A DNA stretch of 64,000 bases from Leucosporidium creatinivorum (lineage: Eukaryota; Basidiomycota; Microbotryomycetes; Leucosporidiales; Leucosporidiaceae): positions 235,553 to 299,552 of the forward strand of contig BCKL01000026.1 of the NCBI GenBank assembly GCA_001600635.1. The letters run 5' to 3'. The translations under genes were made by a program, and so were the position numbers. This document shows positions 21,248 to 34,123 of this stretch, in pieces. How positions within the stretch are numbered: position 1 is the stretch's first letter; each line of letters opens with the position of its first letter. The notes beneath the pieces are model-generated. The model saw only the letters and a list, made by a program, of their open reading frames with translations. It did no database searches and had not been told where the DNA came from.

Positions 21248-24200
21248 TTACCTCGACTTCATCGTCTTTTGCTTCTCGGCATGCTCGACGACCTTGCGCT
21301 CGACAGCCATTCCCTGCGATGACGAAAGACCGGTCAGCTGTGTCCAGCGAGCTCAAGGAGACGGCAGCACTCACCTTCCTCCTCCTGACCGTGTCCATGT
21401 ACTTCTTAGCAATGTTCTCGCGATCGGCCTTCTCTCCCAAATCCTCGAGCTCCTCCTCGGTCGTCGGCACCCAGAAGGGATCTTGATCGAGAATCTCGTA
21501 ACCGTGGAAGACGAGTTGAGGGCTGGCGGCTCCCGAAGTACGAGTGCGGATTTCTGTGGACGGAAGAAGCGTTAGCGAGCGCCCGAAGGAGGAGCGAGAC
21601 AAGCTTCGGCGACGAACCATCTGCGAAACCGAACGACTCGACAACGGGGAGGAGAGCGCTGACGGTGAAGAAGGCGGTTCCCTCCTTCATCTCCTCGGAG
21701 ATGATGCGACCCTTGCGCTTGGATACGACTCCATAGACCTTTCCGAGCACCTCACCTGCGAAGCGAGAACGGTCAGCGACAGTCGCGAGAGAGCAAGGAC
21801 AAGGTCGTGCTCACCAGTCGCTTGGATGTCACAAGAGTACATCGCAAGTTGAAGACGAGGCGACCAGTCGAGGAGACCGCTACGGAAAGCGTCCTGTCCA
21901 GCCGAGATAATCTGCCCTCGGGCGTTCGACCACTTGGAGCGAACTGCGAGGCGCGGGAAGATCAGCCAACGCCGTGCTGAGAGAACACACGAGAAGCTTA
22001 CTTGACGATGAGTCCATGTCACCAGGGTGCAGCTCGATCTCTTCCAAGAAGTAAGCCATGCCGATGACGGGCTCGGCGCACAGAGGACCGCGGTTCATGG
22101 CGAGCTGGAAAGCCGTGTCGACGTTCTCATCGAGCTGGCGCACGTCCGGAAGAGCGTGCGAAGTCTCAGCTTCACCCTCTGGAGGCTGCAGCTGGGCGTC
22201 GAGCTCGGCGGTGTCGAGCGAAAGAGCGGCGGTGGAAGCGGCGAGGGAAGGGGAGCCTGGGGTGGGCGAGAGGGGACCGGGTGTGGCGGCAGAGGAGGGA
22301 AGAAGGGCTTGACGCTCGAGACGTCTCCTCAATCTATAGTAGGTGACGAAGGTAAGCGCTGGAAAGCTCGCCGAGCCAGATCATACTTACGAGCGAGGAG
22401 CACCAGCTGTCCGGTCAATGAGCAAGTTGGGGCCGACCCTCCTAGGCCCAAAGGCCCAGATCTGATCTGCTACACCCGACCACTCCTTGCCAGCCTCTTG
22501 CAGCAGCTTCTCGAGCTCAGGCCAGAACTCCTCGGGCTCGACAGGCTTGACGCCCTCGGCAACATCTCCGCGAGCCTCGTCGCTTTCCTGGTCGGCCTTG
22601 CCGCCTCGTCGATCGCGCTGGAGACGTTTGAGAGTCGAAAGGTTGGCAATGAGGAAGGTGGTAACCTCCTCGGGCAATGGGACGGCGCGGAGAGCGAAGG
22701 TGATGAGTCCCGACTGGACGGAGCCGAGGACTGTACCGCGAGGTCGGTCGGCGGTCTTGGGAGGAGCCATGTCTGTGCGAGGATGGATAGGTCAGCTTGG
22801 ACTCGGAGGCTCGGGCAGGCGCGAAGACTTACCGACACCAGCGACAGCGGTCTCACGGAAGGGGACGATGGGAGGGGAGACGGTGATCTCGATGCGAGCG
22901 AAACGGTCACGGAGATCCTTGAGGCAGCGCTAAGGGCGAGGGAAAAGTAGTGAGCCATCAGCGCGAGCTCAGCAAGCGAGAGAACTCGGCGCACCTCGAG
23001 ATGTAGCTCGCCGGCGGTGAGAATGACATGCTCTCCGGTCTCCTGCACCAGAGTCTCGACGCAGGGATCGGCCTGGTTGAGCATACGAAGACCCTCGACG
23101 AGCTTGGACATCTCGGCTGTGTGCAGGAGCAAGTCAGCGAGCTGGTCGAATCGGTGAGCGAGGAGAGAAGCGCACAAGGCTCGGCAGGCTCCAGAGCGAC
23201 GCGCACGATGGGGGCGGACTGCGAGAGCGAGGAGGTCAGCTTCCGTGATCCGAGAAGGTGCTCAAGCGTGACCCACAGTCAAGATCACTCCAGCCAGGTT
23301 GACGAGGCAGGCCTTGTCCTCCTCGCGCTCAGCTCCCTCGCGCACCTCCTTCTCCTTGCCCATACCGCAGAGCGTCGCATTGCGTCCGACGGTTCCCTCC
23401 AATCCGCCGATGGCGAAGAGGTTGCCGGCGTGCACGTACGGCACGGCGACGAGCTCACGGCCCATCATCATGTAGAGCTGCTCGACCTTGACGGTGGAGA
23501 TATGGCGAGCGTTCGAAGGGTGCAGAGGTCCGAGATCGGCGTTGTACTTGGGGAGAACGGCGTAGAGCGACTGGCCGAGGACAATCGTGCCCGAGTACAG
23601 GCGCGAGAAGCCGATGAGCGACTCGTGGTTTGGGTCGATGGGCGTCTCCTCCTCCACGGGCGCGGCTGCATTCTCATCCACAGCATCAGCGTCTCCTCCT
23701 TCCTCCAGGATCTTGGCACGGCGGTCCCGCTTCTCCTTCGACGCCTTCGCCATCGCCCTCATGTCTTCGGCGGTGAGCTGCTTGCGCTGGTTCTGCGGCA
23801 GCTCGTTGGTCTTGACGGAGAACATCTTGCTGACGTAGGCGACGCGGAAGCGGTCATCCTCCTCGCTTCCTTCGTAGAGGTCCTTCTCGAGCTTGTTGGT
23901 CGGCGCGATGTCGGCAGCCGAGTGGCCGAGCTCGGGGTGCAGCATGCGAGGGACTCGGGACTGCTGAGCGAGAGGGGGTGCAGGAATCTTGTCGATGACG
24001 GCGCGGAAGGTGGAGGGAGCGAGAGGGAGCCATTGAGCGAAGATGGAGAGGAGGAGGTTGCGCGAGTCCTTGGAGCGAAGGTCCTGAGGGCGGACCTTGA
24101 TGGCGAGGGAGGAGACGATCTTGTCGACCTTGGTGGGGTTGCTGTTCGGTAGAGAGTTGTTAGCTTGCTCAGTCGCTCAAGAAAGCTGCAACTCACTTGT

Positions 24201-25362
24201 TGAGGACGATGCCATCGTAGACCGCCCAGATGTTCTCGAGGATGAACTGAACAAAGAGCGGCTTGAGCTTCTTGCCAGTCGCCTCCATCTTCTTCCTGTT
24301 GACCACGCGCTTGGACTTGGGATCGAGGTACCAGTCACCCCAAAGGCAGCGGTTGAGGTTGGCCTCACTCATGCCGAGCTTGGCGGCGTAGAGCTGGGCG
24401 AACCGCGAAATGCGGAACGCCCATCCGTCGATGGCGGAAGAGAAGAGGACGGTACCGTTGGCGGGGTCAAAGTAGAGGTTCGAGTCGTCCCGCTCCTCGT
24501 ACTCCTCGTCGACGGCATCGGCTCCCTCGGCCTCCCTGCGCTCGCGCCAGCGCCAGTCGTCCTCCATGCGGTCTCCAGCGTAGAAAGAGCCGACAATAGC
24601 ATTGACATCCTCGATGATGCGCGACAGGTGGTGGTAGGCTTCGGTGGGCGACAGCTTGAGCTCGGTGACGAGTCGGTCAATCTTGTTGATGACGAGAAGG
24701 GGGCGAAGATGGGACATGTGGGTCTGGCGGAGTACGGTGATGGTCTGTGGAGGTTTGGGATTAGCTGAGGTCGACTTTAAGCATGCTCGATCGGCTCACC
24801 TGAGTGCAGACTCCCTCGACCGCATCGACTAGGACGAGAGCTCCATCGCAGAGCCTTGAAGCGGTGGATACCTCGGACGAGAAGTCGACATGACCTGGGG
24901 TGTCGATGAGGTTGATCCTGAATTCTTCCAGAACGGGAGCCGAGCCTGTTGCAGACGACCGAGTCAGCCCCGAAGCGAGCTTTACAAGCCGAGAGAAGCT
25001 TACCGTCGGTAGGCTGTGTCGGTATCCGCCACCCGAGGCTCACAGCAGAGCTCTCCATAGTGATACCACGCTCCTGCTCATCCTCGCGACTGTCCAGGTA
25101 GCGGATGGTCCCCGCCAGGCGCGACGAGATGATACCGTTCGCAGCGAGCAGCGAATCGGCAAAGGAGGACTGTGGATGGTGGGGGGTCAGCTGCGTGATT
25201 CGCTGAGATGTTTCGGTGAACCCTGCGCACCTTTCCATGACTGTAGGAGAAGTCTCGTCAGCTGAGAGCGATGACGGAGAGAGGGAGGAGAACTCACTCG
25301 ACGTGAGCGACGATGCACAGATTCCTTGTGTGGCTCGAGGGCACATTAGCTACTCGTGACAT
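21248..25362 (-). CDS. EFL1: EF-2-like ribosome assembly GTPase
   Basis: A long multi-exon gene beginning [20 protein letters not shown] at 25362 and ending EKQKTMKSR at 21248. The GTPase motifs are all visible: AHVDHGK across the first two introns, [21 protein letters not shown] and NKIDRL. A long insertion with an acidic stretch ([14 protein letters not shown]) sits in the G domain, and EF-2-like domains follow ([49 protein letters not shown]). These, together with the insertion, identify EFL1/RIA1 rather than translation factor EF-2. Known role: with Sdo1/SBDS it releases Tif6/eIF6 from late cytoplasmic 60S subunits. The first intron splits the aspartate of DHGK. Confidence 0.95.
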
Positions 25363-26158
25363 TCTATAAGGTGTTGCGAGAGCTTGGTGAGCCGATGTTA
25401 ACGCTACAGAGCTTGAGCAATCCCGCCTTGCTTTGCAAGCAGAGCTGTTGAAGCCTCGGTAGCGCTCCGGCGAGCTACAGAATGAAGCAGAAGCCTACCT
25501 AGATCAGTTCTCTGCTCTAGCACACGTCCTGCAGCGATGTCGAAGAAGTAACGAGGAGGTGGGCGCCAAAAGACGCTCGAGCTGCTCTTCGCTCTTTCGC
25601 TCGAGATAAAGTGACTCGAGGAAAGCCCGTTGTAGCTTGGCATGCTTGTTGACATAGCTTACTGTAAGGCTGAAGCCTGCTGGCCGTCCGGCCGTGCTTG
25701 GCACCTGCACTCTCCTCCTCGGCCCCTCTCCCTCTTTCGCAGATGGCTGGGAGCGCTCTGTATGCTACCAGGCGCAACATTCTCGAGTAGAACAAGCTTG
25801 AAGAGACACTGGCTCTAGCCTCGACATTTGCAGAGCACCTCTCAAGAGGACAGACACCTGCAGTAGCTCGCCTCGGCGCTCGGCGTTCAAAGAGCCTCGT
25901 CCAGCTAAGCTTCTCCGCGGGCAAAGTGTTTAAACTAGCATCTTCGCCAGATAACGATCACGTCATAATACGTCCCCGGACGCTCAGCGATCCCAGCGAG
26001 CGCTTCGACTCGACTTCAACGTGTCGTGAAGTTCGGGCCCGGGGGGGCAACGTTGAAGGTTCAGCTCTCCTCGCGCTCTCCGTCGTGGACGTCGGTCTTG
26101 GAGGGGTGTGTATTAAATCTGTACAGCTAGTATATGCTCTGAACACTCGCCAGTGCGC
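25363..26158. other. Intergenic region, 796 bases
   Basis: Lies between the start of EFL1 and the 3' end of the transporter, so it holds the EFL1 promoter. I looked for spliced genes on both strands and found none with a recognisable product. A run of eight G lies at about 26042. Confidence 0.45.
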
Positions 26159-29150
26159 CTACACGGGAGCTGTGCAGCCGAACGAGGTGGCTGCTCCCTT
26201 GGAGAGGGTCTGCCGAACCGCTGTGCCGCTCGCCCACATACCGAGACCAGCTGTGGCGAGAGCGCCGAGGAGGAACAAGAGGTTGAGAACCCTGCGCGAG
26301 ATGTAGGAGTCAGTTGAGAGCGGACATAGTTGAACACAGCACGCCGAACTCACTTGATGATGAGGCGCTTCGTTCCGCCGGCGAAGATGGCACGCTTCCA
26401 ACGAGACTGGGGGGATGAAAGAGTCAATTGGGCGGTTTATAGAAGAGCCTAAAGTACCTACAGCTTGGCGCCAGGTGTCGACCTGCTTGGGTGCAACGCC
26501 AGGAGTGGTGAAGGGCTCGTCGGCGATGGCGGCGTCGATGCTCATGTCAAGACCGAGCATGAGAAGAGGAGGGAAGGTGTAGGTGACTGTTGATTAGATC
26601 GGAGAGATCGGAAAGGCGGGAAGAGAGGAGCAGGCCGTCAGCTCGGTCGCTGAGACTCGAGAGCGAGAAACTCGGTCAACTTACACTGGAAGATGCAGAC
26701 GGCGGCAACGACACCGCTGAGAGATCCAACACCAGGGATGGCGGTTCCAACAACGAACGCGAGAGCCCAGAACGCCACAGTCAGGATGCTCCACAGGATC
26801 CGGCCACCGCGAGACATGAGGGGAGGTCCTTTGCAAACCTCTTCGACGATGGTGATGTAGAAGACCTCTGCAGAGACACGTACAGGAGAAGATGGTCAGC
26901 AAGTGCTCCGACAGAGCAGCTTGAGGGTCCGATGCTTGATAAGACGAATCGGAGGAGGTCTGCCAGCCGAGGAGCTTGATGACAGGCAACTCACTAAGTC
27001 CGATGTTGCCGTACAGACCAGCAGCAATGCATCCGGTAATCAGAGCGAAGATGTTGTTGACCGTTTGCCATCTGTAGCACAAGCGCAAGGCGTCAGACAG
27101 GGCGCTCGAACTTCGGCGATGGCTCCGGCGGGCCCAGGACACTCACGAGTACCTCGATACACCTTGGTACGCCAACGGGAGGGTGTACTGTCCCTGGAGA
27201 CCGTAAATCACGCATCCATACCTGTTGAGCGAGCGACCGTAAGCATCGAACGAAAGTCGAGAGAGCGCCGAGCGACCACCGAGCTGGACGTACACGAGGT
27301 AGCAGGTGTAGATGACGGCCTGAGCCAGCGCCATACCCTTGATGAAGTCACGGGGCCTCCTCATTTCCGATGCGATCTCCACGAACAGCAGACTAGGAGG
27401 CGCCGAAAAGAGCGGGTCAGCATCGTCGCCGACACGGCTCGCTTCTCGAAGGGGACCTTGCGGCCCTGTCGGGCTCGAAGAATGGACACTCACGCTCCAC
27501 CTGCACACGAGAGAGCAAGTCAGCTCGCTGATCGGGTGTAGAGCGGCCGCAACTCCATCGGCCGGCGAGCTCGGCGATCGTTCGAGCGTCGCTCAACGTC
27601 GCGAAGCTGCAGCACAGTGCCCGCCGGCCTCTGCCGCCGCATGACAGTCTATCAAACTTTTACTCACCGTAAGCATAGACCATGTTCATCACGCCCGTAA
27701 CTTGCGAGAAAATCGGCAGCGGCACAACGGCGAACGTTTTCACGGCACCTGAAGCGATGTCGGCTCCATAGGTCGAGATGGCCGAGGCGAAGTTGGGTGG
27801 ACTGTTGGCCGCGAATGCCATCGAGAGGATGAGGACGAGGATGTTCACTGAGGACGAAGGCTCGGTCAGCTTCTCGAAATTCTCGTGCTAGTACCCATCG
27901 TCCAACTCCCGGATCTCCCCTCCTACAAGATCCTGAACAACTTACTCCACAGGCTGCTGTTGGCGAACAGAGAGAAGGCGCCGAGGCCGCGCACCTGGCC
28001 GAGCAAAGCACCGACGATGGCGAACAAGACGATACAGACGGAGAAGCACAGGTTGCCCTTGACGACCTGTGACAAGCTCTGGCCGTTACTCTAAAACAGG
28101 GCACAGGATGAGCGTCAGCTCGAGTAGCGGAAGGAGGAGCTACAGCTCGAGCAGCGCCGAGCAGCGCCGCCAGGGCCGAGGAGCTTCAAGACGTACCAGA
28201 CAGATGAGGCCGCAGTTGAGGATCAGTTGAATGAACTGCAGCGCTGAGCAGACGTGTCGGGCAGCCGGGCCGAACTGAGGAAGGGAGCTTGGTGAGCTGG
28301 AAGTACCTCCGCCGAGCAGCGAGGGGCACTCACGATGCACAAGGCGAGGTCCCCGTAGGTCTTGAGAGGGAATCGAGCAGAGTCCAGGCGGATAAAGAGA
28401 CCTGTATTTGAGGGTCAGCTCAGCTCTGAGACGCCGTCAGCGAGACGTACGGCTGATCATGCAGCCCGTCAAGGCGGCGGCAGCTCCGAACAGGGTGTAG
28501 AGGGTGACTCCGGGCACCCAGCCGACCTGCGAAACGGCGTAGGGGGCACTGAAGGGACCGAGGATATCGCAAGTGACGAGATAGAAGGCAGCTCCCCATC
28601 TACACGACCGAAGAAAGGTCGTTGGAGAGGTTTGGAGGATGGGCGAGAGCGAAAGGAGGATCAATTCGTGCTCTCGAGCGTGTCGCCTAGCGTTGTGCTC
28701 GTACTCACCCAGCGATGCGAAGGGCCCTACGTGCGTTGACGAACTCGACCTCGCGCTCGGTGAGTCCGACAAGCTGTTCATCGATGGGACGCTCGGCTTT
28801 CTCGTCGACCGAGGTTTCGGTCGAGTCGACCTGCTTCTTGTTCAGTCTGGCGAAGAGTTGACCGAGCCCCCTGCTGTGGACCAGGCTGTAGAGCCGCGAG
28901 AGGCGAGTCAGCGACGAAATCGCCGAAGAAGAAAAAAAGTTCGGCGCCGAAAGGCTCACGTCTTGTCGGCGTCCTCTACGGCGCGCTGCTTCTCAGCCCA
29001 GTAGAGATATTCGGCCAGAGAAGTAGGCTTGCCGTCTCCTACGGCCACAGCAGGCGTCGAGGGGACCACTGCGTCGTGCAAGGTTTTCTCGTCCACCTTG
29101 CCGAGATGCGAGGCGTCTCCAACACCGAGAGTTCCGGCTACGACGTTCAT
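26159..29150 (-). CDS. Amino-acid transporter, AAAP (Aa_trans) family
   Basis: At least twelve exons run from ATG at 29150 (MNVVAGTLGVGDASHLGKVD) to the stop at 26159 (GAATSFGCTAPV). The N-terminal 120 residues are soluble and charged. About ten or eleven hydrophobic segments follow, including FYLVTCDILGPFSAPYAVSQ, GVTLYTLFGAAAALTGCMIS, FGPAARHVCSALQFIQLILN and VNILVLILSMAFAANSPPNF, ending LLFLLGALATAGLGMWASG. The motif Y-G-D-L near ALCI and the overall segment spacing fit the fungal AAAP group, which moves neutral or aromatic amino acids with protons across the plasma or vacuolar membrane. Substrate cannot be read from sequence. Several introns carry the GCTGAC branch site. Confidence 0.8.
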
Positions 29151-29786
29151 GAGGCTCCGTTGGGGTGAAGAGGAAGTGAAAAGTAGAAGATAGAGAGTAA
29201 TCCAGCCATCCCGCGCATGCTGTTGACTCTGGGGGGAGAGATTCTTCCAGACAAAGCCGAGCTGCACGCGGTCTTGCCCTCAGATTTAGCCCCGGCCTGC
29301 CTTCCCCAGAATCTCATCCGAAGGGGCCGAAGATGGTGTACCGCAGATTCTGACTTTGGGCACAGATCTTGCTTCTCCCGGCCTTTTGAGCGTGGAGGAT
29401 TGAGGCGCAGCGGAGAAGAGAAGCAAGAGAGGGGACGGCCGGCCGAGCTCAGCTCGAAGCGAGCAGCGAGACGAGTAAGACTAGTAGGATCGCAAGGGGC
29501 GCCAGCTTGCGCATGCGGCCAAGTGCACGTCTTGTTACGGTGCTTCGTCGAGCGAACAGAGGAGGAGGAGTTGGCGAGCTCGAAACGGGAGATGGGAAAC
29601 CGGGGAAGGCGACATCAGCAGCGGTCTCCTTCCTACCTCATTCATCTCGCTCGCTTCGACTCGTCGCACAAAGCTGTAGAAAAGCTCAGCAGCTCGCACG
29701 GCTACTCGGAAAGCTCGCTACACCCCTCCTCTTACCCTTCAATCCCGACCGCCCCAGCTCGTCAACACGCGTGCTTGTTTCGCTGG
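29151..29786. other. Divergent upstream region with shared F-box leader
   Basis: Between the transporter and the first F-box gene. The half next to the F-box gene (about 29640-29786) is similar to DNA upstream of the other two F-box/LRR genes in this window (31580-31805 and 59250-59490). Shared strings include TCTCGCTCGCTTCGACTCG, GGCTACTCGGAAAGCTCG and CAGCTCGTCAACA just before the ATG. Confidence 0.7.
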
Positions 29787-31306
29787 ATGAACAGAGCCAC
29801 AGAAGCTGCTACGGGTGCAAAAGAAGCAGTAGGAACAGGTGAGTATCGAGACGTGTGTGATACTTGTGGGGCAGGAAGACCGCGACGAGGGGCCGACGAG
29901 GGAGAGCTGTCGACGTGTGGAGCAGCGTGACTGAAAGGGCGGCCACATGAGAGCAAGGACCTTGCAGCAGACTTGATCTACCACGAGAGCTGTATGCTAA
30001 CCCAATGTATTCCTGCAGCGAACACCACGGACGACTCGGACGCTCCTCCCCTCTCTCCTCCTACGACCGAACCCGACTCGTGCATCCCTACGCTCCCTCA
30101 CGAGATCATTCAGCTCGTACTCGAGCAACTACAACCCAGGAACCTGCGCTCCTGGACGTCTCGTCGCCCAACAGACCTCGCGCACTGCTGCCTCGTCTCC
30201 ACCACCTTCCGCCGACTCGCAACTCCATTTCTCTATCGGCACCTCTACATCACCCTGCCAGACGGATGGGAGCCGGAAGGAGGTGATGACGACGACGACC
30301 GCAACGCCTACGTTTCGATGGAGAAGATCGGCGCCAACCTCGTCGCGCGCCCCAAACTCGGTCAGCATGTGCGAGCTCTCGAAGTCGACAGCATGCCAGA
30401 GGACACTTCGCCTCACTCCCTCACTCCCTTCATCTCACAAAACTCCACGATTTCCTCATCCGTCTTCCCGCCCTATGTCGTCTGGACCTCCGCAGTTTGG
30501 ATGATTCGCCGCTGGACATCGTGGACGCCCTCACCCGCGCCTCCCCCGAGTTGCCGTTCAGAAGCGCCCTCGAACACCTTCACCTCTTCTCGCCAAGCGA
30601 CATCCCCACCCCCAAGCTCAATAGTAGCATAGTCGAAGCTATTGGGAGCTTCGTTAACCTGAAATCTCTCGAGCTCCACCTTCCCCTGGACGACTCGTGG
30701 CTCTCCTCGAAGTCGGACGACCCACCTCCTCTGCACCTCACTAGTCTCCAAATCGGCAGGCGGGCACAAAATGCTCTGCCAGGTATGCTCACCTCTACCG
30801 CCACTTCCCTCCGCTATCTCTCTCTCGACGTCGACGATGGTTGGCGCCTTCCCCTTTCCTTCTCCCTCGCCAACTTTCGGAACCTGAAGGAGCTCACACT
30901 CATGCACCTCGAACCGAGAGCAATGGAAAACTGCCTACGACAAGTCTCCGCGGTCACGAGCCTGCGTCAACTACTGATCTGTGAAGCAGAAGGAGCCAGC
31001 AGCTACCCTCCGCTCGGCGTCGCCCAACGCCTTCCACCAACTCTCACCCAGCTCGCCCTCTACTTCCCCGTTCATCCTATCGACGTTCTCGCAGTGGTGC
31101 AAGACCAACGCCTAGACGGCTGCCGAATTCACTGGGGCGGAGAGGTGCAGCGAGCGGAGGAGGTCGACTCCGAGGTCAGGCAACGAGTGGAGGACGCGGT
31201 CCACGAGCGCATATTCCGACAACTGCGGGCCCAAGGGTGGGATTCAGAGCACCCCGATCTCTTTCCCCGAGGGTTGAAGCTCCCGACAGCTCGAGGAATT
31301 TGGTGA
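29787..31306 (+). CDS. F-box / leucine-rich protein, frame broken by an 8-base tandem duplication
   Basis: Exon 1 (29787-29838) starts ATG and ends in phase 1 before a GTGAGT intron with a GCTAAC branch site; exon 2 starts at 30019. The F-box reads IPTLPHEIIQLVLEQLQP followed by LAHCCLVSTTFRRLATPFLY. Leucine-rich segments follow (VNLKSLELHLPLDDSWLSS, FRNLKELTLMHLEPR, LPPTLTQLALYFPVHP). Between the two halves the unit CTCACTCC is present twice in a row (30412-30427) and shifts the frame; with a single unit the protein would read through to ...DFLIRLPALCRLDLRSLDD, which matches the paralogue at 57754. F-box proteins choose substrates for SCF ubiquitin ligases. As drawn, only the first 200 or so residues are made in frame. 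It may be a pseudogene, a polymorphic allele or a consensus error. Confidence 0.65.
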
Positions 31307-32016
31307 AGCAGCGGCAGACGAGTCGGGAAAGGAGCAGTGTCGAGCGAGGCGTAGAGGGATGGGTTTGGGATCCTGTATAGCTAGTTCGTACGCTCTTGTA
31401 TTTATTTCTTGCTTGGAGTCCGTACATGTGACCAGTCAAGCGTTCACAGCTCACGCTTGCCCAGTCTCGGCGCTCGTTTCGCTGGTCATCCTGCAACCTT
31501 TGCTTGTAGCGAGACGTGGGCAGGAAGACTCCACGAGCCCGAAAAACGTCTCGTAACCTGCTCCTACCCTCTGCATCACTGGCCTTCGCTCAAAGTGGTC
31601 CGAGCTCAGCGCCCTTGCCCAAACCGCGCCTGCTCGCCTCAGCTCTCTTCCACCCGCTTCATTCGTCTCGCTCGCTTCGACTCGCCACTCGGAGCTCTAG
31701 GATCGATCAAGAGCTCTATAGGCTACTCGGAAAGCTCGGTACACCCTCCTCTTCCGCCCTCCTTCATTCGCTACATCTCGAGCTCGTCAACAAGGCCTGT
31801 GCGCTGCTTACAAAGAATCGAGCTCGGAGCGCTTAACTACAGCTGAGGAAGGGTAAGCAAGTCTCTAGCTATGCATGGTCGGCGTTCGTGAGTGAACGAG
31901 CCTCGCTAGGGTGCCTCCGCTTGGAGCGAGATGCTCGGGGAGCCAGCACAGGTCGAGAGCAGGCGCTGCTTCGAAGAGCTGCAGCTGACCCTGAAATCAT
32001 CACACACAGCTTCGAC
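31307..32016. other. Upstream region of the second F-box gene, with shared leader and likely 5' UTR intron
   Basis: Positions 31580-31805 resemble the leaders of the other two F-box/LRR genes (for example TCGTCAACAAGGCCTGTGC), and most closely that at 59250-59490, which also shares GGTCCGAGCTCAGCGCC. A donor GTAAGC at 31853 and an acceptor CACACACAG near 32007, with GCTGAC before it, suggest an intron in the 5' untranslated region. Confidence 0.6.
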
Positions 32017-34123
32017 ATGGCTTCCGCAGAGGTACGAGCTCTCCCAGCAAACCCCCAGTGCCTAAAGCTGACGACTCGGCGCTGCGACAGCCCTTCGACT
32101 ACTCGTTCGCCAACCCCGACACCGACCTCGGGACCGCCATCTTCCTCCTCCTCTTCCGTCCGAACCTCTCCGCCACAAGCACCGAGTTCGTAGACCTCTC
32201 CATCGAGATCCTGGCCTCATCCTCGGCTTTGTCGCCGAAGGATCGCCGCCCTCGAAGAGCGCTCGCCAGGATCTCGCGGCTTGCTGCCTCGTCTGCAAGT
32301 CGTTGAGGGACTTGGCAGCCCCCATCCTGTGCCGCGACATACGACTCGAGCTCAGCGCCCAGGCCATCTTCCTCCTTTCGCCAGCCACCTCCCTCTTCGA
32401 AGCCCTCGTGCACTCGCCACGGCTACAGGAGTACCCTCGTCGCCTCTCAATGGACGAAGCAACGATCGCCACCGAAGCGGACTGGCGCGCGATGGTCTTA
32501 TGGCTGCAACAGCTCACGCGGCCCCTCACCAACCTCACCTCGGTCAAGCTCGTCAACCTTCGCAGCCAGAACGCCCTGTACGAAGCCATCGTCTCTCTCG
32601 GACGCCTCCTTCACCTCCAACGCCTACAGAGTCTCCACGTCCATCTTTCGGCGGAGGTGGACGAGGAGGACACCCCGGCCTGGTACCTCCACGCCCTCGA
32701 GACAAGCCGCCTCTCCAATGTGACCCACCTCTGTCTCGACGTCGACATGGTCGACGAGGAGAGACTGGATACGCAGTTCACCTTCCCACATCGCCTCGCC
32801 CGCCTCAGCCTCTCATCTCGCTCGCTCAGAGCCCTTCCCGCCTTCGGCAACTCGGCCACCTCGCTGCGTCGACTACGGCTAGACCTTAGCGTAACAAGCG
32901 GCATCGAGGGAAGAGATGTTACCCACTCCTTCTCGCGACTCAGCCTCTCGTACTTCGTCAATCTCGACCACCTCGAACTCGGCCTTGGTCGGTCTGAGGA
33001 CGTCCAGCTCGTACTCGACCAAACCTCGCACAGCACCTCTCTTCGACAAGTCTCTTTCTTCGAGACGCCTTCAGCCAAGCACTGGTACTACGAAGACTAC
33101 AACGGACTCGACCTCACTTCCCTTGCCACGTCGATTCGCTTTCTTGACCTCACCTCGACGTCGAGGTCTAGCCTGTTCGGCAGTCTGACCGGAATCCTCG
33201 AGGACCCGAAGTACGACACTTGCCGTATACTCTGGGACTCTACTCGATGGTTGCTCGACGTAGCTGAGGAGTGGAGAATATCAGGGGCGAGTTCGGCGAG
33301 GGAGACGAGGACGTTTGAGCGAGGTCTCGGCTGGAGCAGAGACCTGGGTGGACGTAGTGCAGACGAGATGGAGAGTGGAGGCTCGGAGGAAGAGGAGGAT
33401 TACTCGCTGTCGAATTCGGCCGGCGATCCGATGACGAATCTCCCCGCCGAGCTGTTGAAGGACGACAAGGGGGCCAGGCCGAGGACCCTAGGCTCAAGCT
33501 CGGCACACGAGACGGAGAGTGAGGACGACGACTTCTCCCTCGTCTCCCAAATCCACCAAGCCCCATCCGCCTCTCCCTCTTCCCGCCCGAGCTCACCTCT
33601 ACGACGCCCGCTCTCGCCCTCACCTCCTTGCTCCATCGTAGCCTCTTCAACATCCACCTTCGATTCCAACGAACCTTTCGACGAATATCGAGCCCGCCGC
33701 GACCCCTACTCTCGGGCCCTCGTCGCCACCTGGCTCTCGTCCCTTCCCGCTCTCGAGTCCCTCACCATCTCCGACGTTCGGCGCCTTACCGCTCTCCAGG
33801 ACCCTGGAGCAACTCTCTACGAGACACAAGAGATGGTCGACCTATTCGAGGACAGCGACACCCTGGAGTCGAGCGCACGGTCGTCGGTCTGGGGCGGCGC
33901 AGACGACTCGGCGTCGGATGAGCGTAGCGAGACGGACGACGAGAAGGAGATTCGCGACCGCTACGAGGACGAGAAGTCGCTGGGCATAGGAGAAGGCTTC
34001 TTGTGGGCTCACGACAGTGATTCGGATCAGGCGGTGCAGGACGAGGGGGATTTGCACGGCCGAGACATTACGAGGAGGTTTTGGGAGAGATGGTCGGATA
34101 CCCCGCCTTGGGAGTGCGAGTAG
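32017..34123 (+). CDS. F-box / leucine-rich protein with acidic C-terminus, apparent one-base shift in the F-box
   Basis: Exon 1 (32017-32031) encodes MASAE and exon 2 runs 32091-34123. The first frame gives DTDLGTAIFLLLFRPNLSAT and EFVDLSIEILA. The continuation that matches an F-box, LILGFVAEGSPPSKSARQDL then AACCLVCKSLRDLAAPILCR, lies in another frame, joined near 32214-32220 if one base (probably a C in GGCCTC) is missing. The rest is a long leucine-rich region (LTNLTSVKLVNLRSQNALYE, VNLDHLELGLGRSED), then a Ser/Pro-rich and strongly acidic tail ending SDTPPWECE, absent from the other two paralogues. Either the gene is decaying or the consensus lacks a base. It stands in tandem with the F-box gene at 29787. 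Confidence 0.65.

Noticed and set aside
23028-24152. A 374-codon plus-strand frame
   Set aside because: It is antisense to EFL1 exons, leucine- and valine-rich in the way antisense frames of GC-rich genes are, with no family match or splice logic.
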